Source: Mesorhizobium sp. M2D.F.Ca.ET.226.01.1.1
GTDB taxonomy: Bacteria; Pseudomonadota; Alphaproteobacteria; Rhizobiales; Rhizobiaceae
Direction of reading: 5' to 3'
DNA: 64,000 nt
Assembly (NCBI RefSeq): GCF_004022705.2
Contig: NZ_RZOY02000021.1
Coordinates: 1 to 64,000 of the forward strand
Under the pieces are notes generated by a model. The model was not told where the DNA came from, did not search any database, and saw only the letters and a program-made list of their open reading frames with translations. The position numbers and the translations under genes were made by a program. This document shows, piece after piece, positions 16,348 through 24,644 of the stretch (position 1 is the stretch's first letter; every line of letters begins with the position of its first letter).

Positions 16348-17511
16348 GTGTCTTTGTCCAGTTCCATCCTCCGCAAGCTGCCGGCCGCCGGCTTCCCAGC
16401 CGTCGCCGTCGTAGCAGCAGTGCTCGGCCTTGCTGGCTGCAGCCAGGAGAAGGCCGAGGTCGTCCAGGAAATCGTCCGGCCGGTGAAGGTCGTCGAGATC
16501 GGCGAGGCGCGGACCACACGCCAGCTCGACTATTCCGGTTCGGTGCGCGCCCGCACCGAAATGAATCTCGGCTTCCGTATCGCCGGCAAGGTCACCGAGC
16601 GTCTGGTCGACATCGGCCAGCATGTGAATGAGGGCGACGTGCTCGCCCGCGTCGACCCATCCGACTACGAGCTGTCGGTGAAGAGCGCCGCGGCCAGCCT
16701 CGATGCCGCCGAGCGCCAGGTGGAGACGGTCGACCTGGCCAGGAAGCGCGCCGAGCAGCTCTATGCCAAGAATTTCGCGCCGAAGTCGCAGCTCGACCAG
16801 GCGCGGCTGACCTACGACCAGGCCGTGGCGACGCGCGATGCCGCCCGTTCGGCGCTGGCCCAGGCACAGAACCAGGTCCAATACGCCGATCTCAAGGCCA
16901 GCAAGAACGGCATCGTCACCGCGATTTCCGCCGATGTCGGTCAGGTCGTCGCCGCCGGCACGCCGGTGATGACGGTCGCGGTCGACGGCGAGAAGGAAGT
17001 GTCGATCGCCGTGCCGGAAATGGATATCGCCGGCTTCAAGCCTGGCAAGGAGGTCAAGGCGAGTTTCTGGTCGGACGAAGGCTTGACCCTTGACGGCAAG
17101 GTCCGCGAGGTCGCCGGCAGCGCCGATCCGCAGTCGCGCACCTTTGCGGTCAGGGTTTCGCTGCCGAACGATCCTCGCGTGCTGCTCGGCATGACCGCCA
17201 ATGTCCAGGCGACCGTCGGCAACAAGACGCAACTTGTGTCGATCCCGCTGACCGCGATGACCGAGAAAGATGGCAAGCAGATCGTCTGGACGGTCGATCG
17301 CGGGTCCGACACGGTCCATCCGCGTCCGATCAAGGTCGCCAACTTCACGACCGACGGTGTCGCCGTGGCCGACGGCCTGAAACAGGGCGATGTCGTGGTC
17401 GCGGCCGGCACGCAGTTCATGACCGAGAATCTGAAGGTCAAGCTTTCCGGCGACGCCCAGCAATCCGCTTCGGCCGAGAATGACGTCGCGACGACCGGTA
17501 GCCTGCACTAA
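16348..17511 (+). CDS. RND efflux membrane fusion lipoprotein
   Basis: The periplasmic adaptor of a tripartite efflux pump, 387 residues. It begins with a lipoprotein signal ending in the lipobox LAGC (Cys31), followed by the barrel-sandwich segment VRARTEMNLGFRIAGKVTERLVDIGQHVNEGDVLARVDPSDYEL, split here by a helical hairpin rich in Ala and Gln (about residues 110-180). The start is GTG at 16348 with GGGAG upstream; a longer frame back into the TetR gene is rejected. It pairs with the RND pump 246 bases downstream. No outer-membrane channel gene is present. Confidence 0.88.
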   Translation: MSLSSSILRKLPAAGFPAVAVVAAVLGLAGCSQEKAEVVQEIVRPVKVVEIGEARTTRQLDYSGSVRARTEMNLGFRIAGKVTERLVDIGQHVNEGDVLARVDPSDYELSVKSAAASLDAAERQVETVDLARKRAEQLYAKNFAPKSQLDQARLTYDQAVATRDAARSALAQAQNQVQYADLKASKNGIVTAISADVGQVVAAGTPVMTVAVDGEKEVSIAVPEMDIAGFKPGKEVKASFWSDEGLTLDGKVREVAGSADPQSRTFAVRVSLPNDPRVLLGMTANVQATVGNKTQLVSIPLTAMTEKDGKQIVWTVDRGSDTVHPRPIKVANFTTDGVAVADGLKQGDVVVAAGTQFMTENLKVKLSGDAQQSASAENDVATTGSLH

Positions 17512-17757
17512 CCAGGCGCAACAGACGCCTTTCCCGCACTCGCTGTGTCAAGCCGCGAGCCGGGGAGGGCATGGGTTCCGGGCGGCGGACGCCCGATCGT
17601 GAGATGCCGGCATGTTGGCTTCCCCCGCAGCAGTGCCGCGTCCAGCGCGATTTGCGAGTCTCTCTCCGCTTGAGGGTCTCGCCGCCCGGAAACCCGACCG
17701 AGAATTCACAGGCAATGCCAGGTGTGCATTGCCGGCCAATTGGACTGGACTTGTGCC

Positions 17758-20700
17758 ATGACCACGACGGACAGCAGCACCGAAAAGCGGCCCTTCAACC
17801 TGTCGCGATGGGCGATCGGACATCCGAGCATCGCGCGCTTCCTGTTCGGGCTGATCATCCTTGCCGGCGCGCTCGGCCTGATGCGCATGGGTCAGAAGGA
17901 AGACCCGGACTTCACCTTCCGCGTCATGGTGGTGCAGGCGATCTGGCCGGGCGCCTCGATCCAGGACATGGAGGACCAGGTCGTCAACAAGATCGAGCGC
18001 AAGCTGCAGGAAACGCCGCATCTCGATTTCGTGCGCTCTTACACGCGCGCCGGCAGCGCGATCATCACGCTTCAGGTGAAGGGTGACACCAATGCCGACC
18101 AGGTGAAGGACGCCTTCTATCAGGTGCGCAAGAAGGTCGGCGACATTTCCAGCGACCTGCCGCAGGGCCTGCTCGGCCCGTATTTCAACGATGAGTTCGG
18201 CGACACGTTCATCACGCTGCACTCGATCAGCGGCGACGGCTTCACCTATCCGGAGCTGAAGAAATTCGCCATCCAGGCGCGCGACATGCTGTTGACGACG
18301 CCGGGCGTGGAGAAGGCCGTCATCATCGGCGACCAGCCCGAGAAGATCTATATCGACGTCTCCTCCAAGGCGCTGGCCGAGCGCGGCCTGACCATTCTCG
18401 ATCTGCAGAACGCCGTCAAAGGGCAGAACGCCGTCGATCCGGCGGGTAATGTAGACACCGGCCTGCGCTCGGTGCGCATCTCGGTCGAGGGGGACGTCAC
18501 CAAGGCCGCCGACATCCGCGAGCTGAGGCTCCGTTCCGGCAGCCAGGTGACGCGTCTCGGCGACATCGCCACCGTCTCGTCCGGCCTCGAGGATCCTTAC
18601 GAACGCAAATACCGCTTCAACGGCCATGAGAGTGTCCAGCTTGGCGTGGTCATGGCCAAAGGTTTCAACGTCAGGGACGTCGGCAAGGACGTCGAGGCGA
18701 CCTATCAGCGCTTCGAGGCAGGATTGCCTTACGGCGTGTCGGTCGACCAGATCTCCGACCAGCCCCAGGTCGTCAAGGACGCGGTGAGCGAGTTCATGGA
18801 GGCGCTCGGCGAAGCGCTGCTCATCGTGCTTGCCGTCTCGCTGCTGTCGATCGGCTGGCGCTCGGGCCTGGTGATCGCCATCGCCATCCCGCTGGTTCTG
18901 GCCGCCACCTTCGCCATCATGTACGAGATCGGCATCGACCTGCAGCGCATCTCGCTCGGCGCGCTGATCATCGCGCTCGGACTGTTGGTCGACGACGCCA
19001 TGATCGTCGTCGAGATGATGGAGCGAAAGCTCGAGGAAGGGCTGGTCAAGATCGAGGCGGCGAGCTTCGCCTATACCTCGACCGCCTTCCCGATGCTCAC
19101 CGGCACGCTGATCACCACGGCGGGCTTCATCCCGGTCGGCTTCGCGGCGTCCACCGCCGGCGAATATGTGCGCACGCTGTTCTATGTCGTCGGCATCGCG
19201 CTGGTCGTGTCGTGGTTCGTAGCGGTCTATTTCACGCCGTGGCTGGGCTACATGATCCTGAAGCAGCGCAAGCACGCCGGCACGCATCACGATGTGTTCG
19301 ACACCCGCTTCTATCGCCGCCTGCGCGCGACGGTCACCTGGGCCGTGCGTCACCGCATCATCGTGTTGGTGATGACGCTGGTCACCTTCGCCACCAGCCT
19401 GTGGGCCTTCCAGTTCATCCCGCAGAACTTCTTCCCGCAATCCTCGCGGCCGGAAATCCTGGTCGATCTCTGGCTGCCGGAAGGCACCTCGATCAAGGAG
19501 GTCGAGAACCAGGCCAAGGCGCTGGAAGCCAAGATGATGGACGATCCCGACAAGCGCTTCATCGCCACCTATATCGGCGAAGGTGCGCCGCGCTTCTTCC
19601 TGCCGCTCGACCAGCAGCTGCGCAACCCCAACTTCGCCCAGTTGCTGGTTATGGCCAAGGACGAGCCGGCGCGCGAGCGGCTGATCGTCAAGATGCGCAG
19701 GATCCTGGCGCAGGATTTCCCCTCGATCCGCGGCAAGGTCGACCGCCTCTTCCTCGGCCCGCCGACCGGTTGGCCGGTGCAGATGCGCATCATGGGTCCG
19801 GACCGCAACGAGGTGCGCCGCATCGCCGACGAGGTGAAGGCGAGGTTCCAGGCCAATCCGCTGCTTGGCGCCATCCATGACGACTGGCTGGAACCGGTAC
19901 CGGCGATGAAGCTGGTGATCGACCAGGACCGTGCCCGTGCCCTTGGCGTCAGCTCGCAGCGTATCCGCCAGATGCTGCAGGCCACAATGTCAGGCGCGCC
20001 GCTCGACGATTTCCGCGACGGCGAGGAGACGGTCTCGATCGTCGCCCGCGAGCCAGACGCGACACGCCATATCCTGTCTTCGGTCGACTCGGTCTATATC
20101 CCGACCGACTTCGGCGGCTCGGTGCCGCTGTCGCAGGTGGCCAAGGTCGTGCCCGTCATGGAGCAGGGCATCGAATGGCGGCGCGACCGCCTGCCGACGA
20201 TCAGCGTGCGCGCCACGCTGCCGGACGGCGTCCAGTCGAACGACGTTGTCACCAAGATGTATAACGACATGAAGGACCTGCGCGCCGGCCTGGCGCCCGG
20301 CTACAAGGTCGAGATCCAGGGCGGTGCCGAGGATTCGGCCGAAAGCCAGGCTTCGATCGCCGCCAAGGCGCCGATCATGCTTGCCATCATCGTCGTGCTG
20401 CTGATGGTCCAGCTGCAGCATTTCGGCAAGTCGATGCTGGTGCTGGCCACCGGTCCGCTCGGCATCATCGGCGCTGCCGCCGCGCTCTTGATCAGCGGCG
20501 CGCCGTTCGGCTTCGTCGCCATCCTCGGCGTCATCGCGCTGCTCGGCATCATCATGCGCAATTCGATCATCCTGGTCGACCAGATCGACCAGGACATCGC
20601 GGCCGGCATGGATCGATCGGAGGCGATTGTCGGCGCCGCCGTGCGCCGCTTCCGGCCGATCATGCTGACGGCGCTGACCGCCGTGCTGGCGCTGATCCCG

Positions 20701-20910
20701 ATCTCGCGCGCAGTGTTCTGGGGACCGCTCGCCTACGCCATGATGGGCGGCATCCTCGTCGCCACCGTGCTCACCATACTGGTGCTGCCGGCCGGTTACG
20801 CCCTGTTCTTCGGCCGTGCGCCGAAGAAGGCCAAGACCGACGAGCAGGCGCCCGAGCCGGAACAGATCGAAGGCATTGAAAGACCGCAACTGGCCCTGGC
20901 CGCGGAATAG
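17758..20910 (+). CDS. RND-family efflux transporter
   Basis: An inner-membrane proton-driven pump of the AcrB/HAE1-like RND superfamily, 1050 residues. There are 12 predicted helices in two halves separated by large periplasmic loops. The proton-relay segment LGLLVDDAMIVVEMMERKLEE (near residue 410) carries the paired aspartates, and GIIMRNSIILVDQIDQD is the matching motif in the second half. The start ATG at 17758 is chosen because homology-like sequence begins there; the ribosome site is poor. With the TetR and fusion-protein genes it forms an export operon for unknown toxic compounds. Bases 17512-17757 contain no gene. Confidence 0.9.
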   Translation: MTTTDSSTEKRPFNLSRWAIGHPSIARFLFGLIILAGALGLMRMGQKEDPDFTFRVMVVQAIWPGASIQDMEDQVVNKIERKLQETPHLDFVRSYTRAGSAIITLQVKGDTNADQVKDAFYQVRKKVGDISSDLPQGLLGPYFNDEFGDTFITLHSISGDGFTYPELKKFAIQARDMLLTTPGVEKAVIIGDQPEKIYIDVSSKALAERGLTILDLQNAVKGQNAVDPAGNVDTGLRSVRISVEGDVTKAADIRELRLRSGSQVTRLGDIATVSSGLEDPYERKYRFNGHESVQLGVVMAKGFNVRDVGKDVEATYQRFEAGLPYGVSVDQISDQPQVVKDAVSEFMEALGEALLIVLAVSLLSIGWRSGLVIAIAIPLVLAATFAIMYEIGIDLQRISLGALIIALGLLVDDAMIVVEMMERKLEEGLVKIEAASFAYTSTAFPMLTGTLITTAGFIPVGFAASTAGEYVRTLFYVVGIALVVSWFVAVYFTPWLGYMILKQRKHAGTHHDVFDTRFYRRLRATVTWAVRHRIIVLVMTLVTFATSLWAFQFIPQNFFPQSSRPEILVDLWLPEGTSIKEVENQAKALEAKMMDDPDKRFIATYIGEGAPRFFLPLDQQLRNPNFAQLLVMAKDEPARERLIVKMRRILAQDFPSIRGKVDRLFLGPPTGWPVQMRIMGPDRNEVRRIADEVKARFQANPLLGAIHDDWLEPVPAMKLVIDQDRARALGVSSQRIRQMLQATMSGAPLDDFRDGEETVSIVAREPDATRHILSSVDSVYIPTDFGGSVPLSQVAKVVPVMEQGIEWRRDRLPTISVRATLPDGVQSNDVVTKMYNDMKDLRAGLAPGYKVEIQGGAEDSAESQASIAAKAPIMLAIIVVLLMVQLQHFGKSMLVLATGPLGIIGAAAALLISGAPFGFVAILGVIALLGIIMRNSIILVDQIDQDIAAGMDRSEAIVGAAVRRFRPIMLTALTAVLALIPISRAVFWGPLAYAMMGGILVATVLTILVLPAGYALFFGRAPKKAKTDEQAPEPEQIEGIERPQLALAAE

Positions 20911-20956
20911 AGCATGACCCCGAGAAGTGCGTAGCGGTTCTCGGAGAAGGTCATGC
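20911..20956. repeat. RIME-like palindromic repeat
   Basis: AGCATGACCCCGAGAA is followed by GTGCGTAGCGG and then TTCTCGGAGAAGGTCATGC. It is an imperfect 46-base palindrome directly after the RND stop codon, of the same family as those at 41767 and 48751. It could serve as a Rho-independent-like 3' hairpin. Confidence 0.75.
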
Positions 20957-21160
20957 CGAAACGATAAGGTGGCAACCTGAATCATCCGCCATCGGCAAAA
21001 GCCGGTGGCGGATGATCCGCGTCAGGGGGCACTCGCGCCGGGCGAATATGCTCCGCGCGGAGGTTTCGGCAAAACAGATTTCCTTTTCACGAGCTTGATA
21101 CAGGCCGATCCTGCGCGGAATATCGGAGCGGCAACGCTCGTCCATCGCTGGATCATCCCT

Positions 21161-22510
21161 ATGTCAGAAAAACGGCAGCTACGACTTGGCGCCTTCATGC
21201 GCCCCGTCAGTCTTCACACCGGCGCCTGGCGTTATCCGGGCGCTTATCCCGACGCCAACTTCAACTTTGCGCATCTGAAGCGTTTCGCGCAGACACTCGA
21301 GGCGGCAAAGTTCGACGCCTTCTTCATGGCCGACCATCTGGCCGTGCTCAACATGCCGATCGAGGCGCTGCGGCGCAGCCATACGGTGACGTCCTTCGAG
21401 CCGTTCACGCTGCTGTCGGCGCTTGCCGCCGTCACCGATCACATCGGCCTGGTCGCGACCGCATCGACGACGTTCGACGCGCCCTATCACATTGCCCGCC
21501 GCTTCGCCTCGCTCGACCATATCAGCGGCGGCCGCGCCGGCTGGAACATCGTCACCACGTCCAATCCCGACGCTGCGCTCAACTTCGGCCTCGACGAACA
21601 TGTCGAGCACGACGAGCGCTATCACCGGGCGCGCGAGTTCTACGATGTCGTGACCGGGCTGTGGGACAGTTTTGCCGACGACGCCTTCATCCGTGATGCC
21701 GAAAGCGGGCTCTACTTCGATACATCGAAACTGCATGTGCTCGACCATAAGGGCGAGCACCTGTCGGTGCGCGGCCCGCTCAACATCGCGCGGCCGGTGC
21801 AGGGCTGGCCAGTGATCGTCCAGGCCGGCGCGTCCGACGCAGGGCGTCAGCTGGCCGCCGAAACCGCCGAGGTGATCTTCGCGGCGCCGTCCGACCTGGC
21901 ATCCGGTCAACGCTTCTTTGCCGACGTCAAAGGCCGCGCGGAAAAACTCGGCCGCGCGCGGGACGACATCAAGATCCTGCCCGGCGCTTTCGTCATCGTC
22001 GGCGACAGCGTCGAGGAGGCGCGGGCCAAGCGGGCAAAGCTCGACAGCCTCGTCTACTACGAGAGCGGCATCGCCTCGCTGTCGATCGCGCTCGGCCATG
22101 ATGCGTCGGGCTTCGATCCCGACGCTCCGCTGCCCGACATTCCCGAGACCAATGCCTCGAAGAGCAGCCGCGAGCGCGTCATCGACCTGGCGCGCAGGGA
22201 AAACCTCACGGTCCGTCAACTGGCCCAGCGTCTGGGCGGCTATTCCGGTCTGGCCTTTGTCGGCACGCCTAAGACCATTGCCGACGACATGGAAGAGTGG
22301 CTGCTCGGCGACGGCTCCGACGGCTTCAACGTCATGTTCCCCTATCTGCCCGCCGGGCTCGACGATTTCGCCGAGAAGGTGGTGCCCGAACTGCAGCGGC
22401 GCGGGATATTCAGGCGCGAATATGAAGGATCGACGCTGCGCGAGAGTCTCGGCCTGAAGCGGCCGCCGAACCGGTTCTTCGAAGAAGCGGCGGTTCGCAA
22501 AGCGGGCTGA
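21161..22510 (+). CDS. FMN-dependent monooxygenase (NtaA/SnaA/DszA family)
   Basis: A 449-residue luciferase-like TIM-barrel oxygenase that uses reduced FMN supplied by a separate reductase. Family marks are LGAFMRPVSLHTGAWRYP at the start, FMADHLAVL, TASTTFDAPYHIARRFASLD, and GRAGWNIVTTSNP with AALNFG. Relatives oxidise nitrilotriacetate, dibenzothiophene sulfone or alkyl sulfonates; the substrate here is unknown. The start ATG at 21161 is placed where family similarity begins, because the longer frame to 21005 carries an unrelated leader. It ends just before a strong shared terminator. Confidence 0.85.
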   Translation: MSEKRQLRLGAFMRPVSLHTGAWRYPGAYPDANFNFAHLKRFAQTLEAAKFDAFFMADHLAVLNMPIEALRRSHTVTSFEPFTLLSALAAVTDHIGLVATASTTFDAPYHIARRFASLDHISGGRAGWNIVTTSNPDAALNFGLDEHVEHDERYHRAREFYDVVTGLWDSFADDAFIRDAESGLYFDTSKLHVLDHKGEHLSVRGPLNIARPVQGWPVIVQAGASDAGRQLAAETAEVIFAAPSDLASGQRFFADVKGRAEKLGRARDDIKILPGAFVIVGDSVEEARAKRAKLDSLVYYESGIASLSIALGHDASGFDPDAPLPDIPETNASKSSRERVIDLARRENLTVRQLAQRLGGYSGLAFVGTPKTIADDMEEWLLGDGSDGFNVMFPYLPAGLDDFAEKVVPELQRRGIFRREYEGSTLRESLGLKRPPNRFFEEAAVRKAG

Positions 22511-22520
22511 CGGGACAGCA

Positions 22521-22558
22521 AAAGCAAACGGGCGCGCCGAAGCGCGCCCGTTTGCTTT
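22521..22558. terminator. Bidirectional hairpin terminator
   Basis: A perfect 17-bp stem: AAAGCAAACGGGCGCGC (22521-22537), loop CGAA, complement at 22542-22558. It lies between convergent genes (monooxygenase stop 22510, permease stop 22571) and has A- and T-rich ends on both strands. Confidence 0.9.
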
Positions 22559-22570
22559 CAGGTTGCCACG

Positions 22571-24280
22571 TCAGATGACGAACACCCAGTTGGCGATCAG
22601 CATCACGATCACACCGGCGGCGAGCGTCAGGTAGGGCAGCATGCCCGCCTTCTTGACCGAGAGGTCGGCCCCGGCCATGCCGAGATCGGCCAGCATGTGC
22701 TCCGGGAACTTGCCGCCGTCCTGGATGTAGTGGCGGAAGCAGAACACCGGGATGATCAGCGCCGCGGTGATCAGGCCGGCCCACAGCGCCATCGGGTTCC
22801 ACACCTTGGCGCCGGCGCCCATGAAGATGGCGTTGACATAGGCGAAGATGGCCCCGATGCCGAGCAGCCAGGACGGCGCACGCCAAGGCCGGTTGATGTG
22901 ACCGTTGTCGATGCGATGGATCCAGCCGGCGTTGAGGTTGAGGAAGTTGAAGATGATGTAGCCGCAGTTCGACACGGCGAGGATGAAGAAGAAGCTCGTC
23001 GCGTCGGCCGAGGCGATCGCCAGAACGGCCAGGTTGAAGCAGAGATCGGTCCACATCGCCCTTGTCGGCGCGCCGTGCTCGTTGACGTGGCTGAGATAGC
23101 GCGGCAGCCAGCCGTCGACCGAGCCCTGGTAGAGCGTGCGCGAAGAGCCGGCCATCGCCGTCATGATGCAGAGCACCAGCGCCAGGATCATCAGCATGAC
23201 CAGCAGGCTGTGGATGATCTTGCCGCCGCCGACCATGCCGGCCAGCGCATCGGCCACGCCCGAGCCGTCGACGATCGGCGTCGCCAGCATGCCGTTGAGG
23301 CCGAGCACACCTTGGAAGGTGAAGGGCACCAGGATGAAGAGCAGCATGCAGAGCAGGCCGGAATAAAAGATGGCCTTGAACGTATCGGTGCCGGGGTTCT
23401 TGAACTCCGATGTGTAGCAGACCGCGGTCTCGAAGCCGTAGGTCGACCAGGCCGCGATGAACATGCCGCCGAGCGCCAGCGTCCAGCCGGCGATGTTCCA
23501 TGAGCCTGGATCCGGCGCGTAGGCGGCGGCGAGCGGCACCAGCGGCGAGAAATTCGCCCAGTCGATCTGTCCGGTGAAGATCGGCACGACGCCGACGATC
23601 AGCATCGGGATGATGACCAGCAGGCCGATATATTTCTGCACATTGGCCGTGCCGAGGATGCCGCGATGCTGGATGGCGAAGATGACCAGCATCAGCACCG
23701 CGCCGATGAAGAAGGTGGCGTTGAGCGTGAACGAGACCGGGCCGAGCGTATGGCCCCACAGCGTCCATGTGCGGATTGCCGGCGTCGCCGCGGCCGTCAC
23801 CGCCGCGATGGCATCGGCAGGCGCCGTTCCGGCATGGGCAGCGATATAGGCGACAACCTCCGGCGAGGTCTCGGAGAAGACCGGGATCGGCGCCAGCGCG
23901 TTGAGGATATAGGCGGCGGCGATGGAACAGCCGAGCGACAGCACCGGCGACCAGGCGAACCAGTTGCACCACACCGACAGCGGCGCGATGAATTTGGAAT
24001 AGCGCAGCCAGGCGGTTGCGCCGTAGATCGAGGCGCCGCCCGACTTGTTCGGGAACAGGCCAGCAATCTCGGCATAAGTGAAGGATTGCAGGAAGCCCAT
24101 GATCATGGACACCGTCCAGATCACGAAGGCGAGCTTTCCGGTTGTCCCGGCAATGCCGCCGATCGAGAACAGGACGAGCGCCGGAACGCCGCTTGCCACC
24201 CAGAAGGCGCCACGCCAGTCGATATGCCTGAGCAGCTTGCTTTCGGCAGGCTGCTCGAGGGCCGTGCTTATGGTGCTCAT
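22571..24280 (-). CDS. APC-family permease beside the TMAO demethylase gene
   Basis: A 569-residue inner-membrane permease of the amino acid-polyamine-organocation superfamily. About 12 helices are visible, with VSGVPALVLFSIGGIAGTTG-like helix 1 glycines and a long periplasmic segment near residue 150-190. The start ATG at 24280 follows GGGGAATACAAACAT. It lies 364 bases downstream of tdm on the same strand, and a weak copy of the locus-wide AT-rich motif lies at 24403-24420. Uptake of a methylated amine, TMAO or choline-like compound is plausible from context, but APC proteins carry many amino compounds and the substrate is not settled. Confidence 0.8.
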   Translation of the reverse strand: MSTISTALEQPAESKLLRHIDWRGAFWVASGVPALVLFSIGGIAGTTGKLAFVIWTVSMIMGFLQSFTYAEIAGLFPNKSGGASIYGATAWLRYSKFIAPLSVWCNWFAWSPVLSLGCSIAAAYILNALAPIPVFSETSPEVVAYIAAHAGTAPADAIAAVTAAATPAIRTWTLWGHTLGPVSFTLNATFFIGAVLMLVIFAIQHRGILGTANVQKYIGLLVIIPMLIVGVVPIFTGQIDWANFSPLVPLAAAYAPDPGSWNIAGWTLALGGMFIAAWSTYGFETAVCYTSEFKNPGTDTFKAIFYSGLLCMLLFILVPFTFQGVLGLNGMLATPIVDGSGVADALAGMVGGGKIIHSLLVMLMILALVLCIMTAMAGSSRTLYQGSVDGWLPRYLSHVNEHGAPTRAMWTDLCFNLAVLAIASADATSFFFILAVSNCGYIIFNFLNLNAGWIHRIDNGHINRPWRAPSWLLGIGAIFAYVNAIFMGAGAKVWNPMALWAGLITAALIIPVFCFRHYIQDGGKFPEHMLADLGMAGADLSVKKAGMLPYLTLAAGVIVMLIANWVFVI

Positions 24281-24644
24281 ATGTTTGTATTCCCCTTTTT
24301 GTTGTTCCCCGCCAGCGATGCTTCGGCTCTCGCGAAGCTTGCTCCCCGGCACATGATCGGCATGACCGTCGTGTTTCCACTCAGTCGTATTTTTTTCTTA
24401 AGAGTGAAGATTGATCCGACGCGCTTTCGCGTCAAGCGTTTTGTGAATGTCATGCACATCACGCTTGCGAAACATGCTCTCTTCCCCTTCTCCCCTTGTG
24501 GGAGAAGGTGTCGCCGAAGGCGACGGATGAGGGGTGTTCCAGCGGAGTGAGGCGTTGGCGTTCCCTGGAACACCCCTCATCCGTCTCGGCGCTGCGCGCC
24601 GAGCCACCTCTTCCCAAAAGGGGAGAAGGGAAGGGTTGCCGCTA
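24281..24644. repeat. Intergenic region with inverted CCCCTCATCCG repeats
   Basis: No gene. An 18-bp perfect inverted repeat, CGGATGAGGGGTGTTCCA (24524-24541) and its complement (24566-24583), is flanked by CTTCTCCCC-type arms (24486-24507 and 24618-24638). Together they form a roughly 160-base composite palindrome typical of Mesorhizobium intergenic repeats. The weak regulatory motif at 24403-24420 lies on the permease side. Confidence 0.75.

Noticed and set aside
17548..19878. 776-codon frame on the minus strand inside the RND pump gene
   Set aside because: It is the antisense shadow of a clear RND transporter, with His/Asp/Arg-rich low-complexity composition typical of GC-rich DNA and no ribosome site.
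22410..24380. 656-codon minus-strand frame overlapping the APC permease
   Set aside because: Alternative frame of the permease gene, Arg/His-rich, lacks membrane helices; the other frame gives a proper permease.
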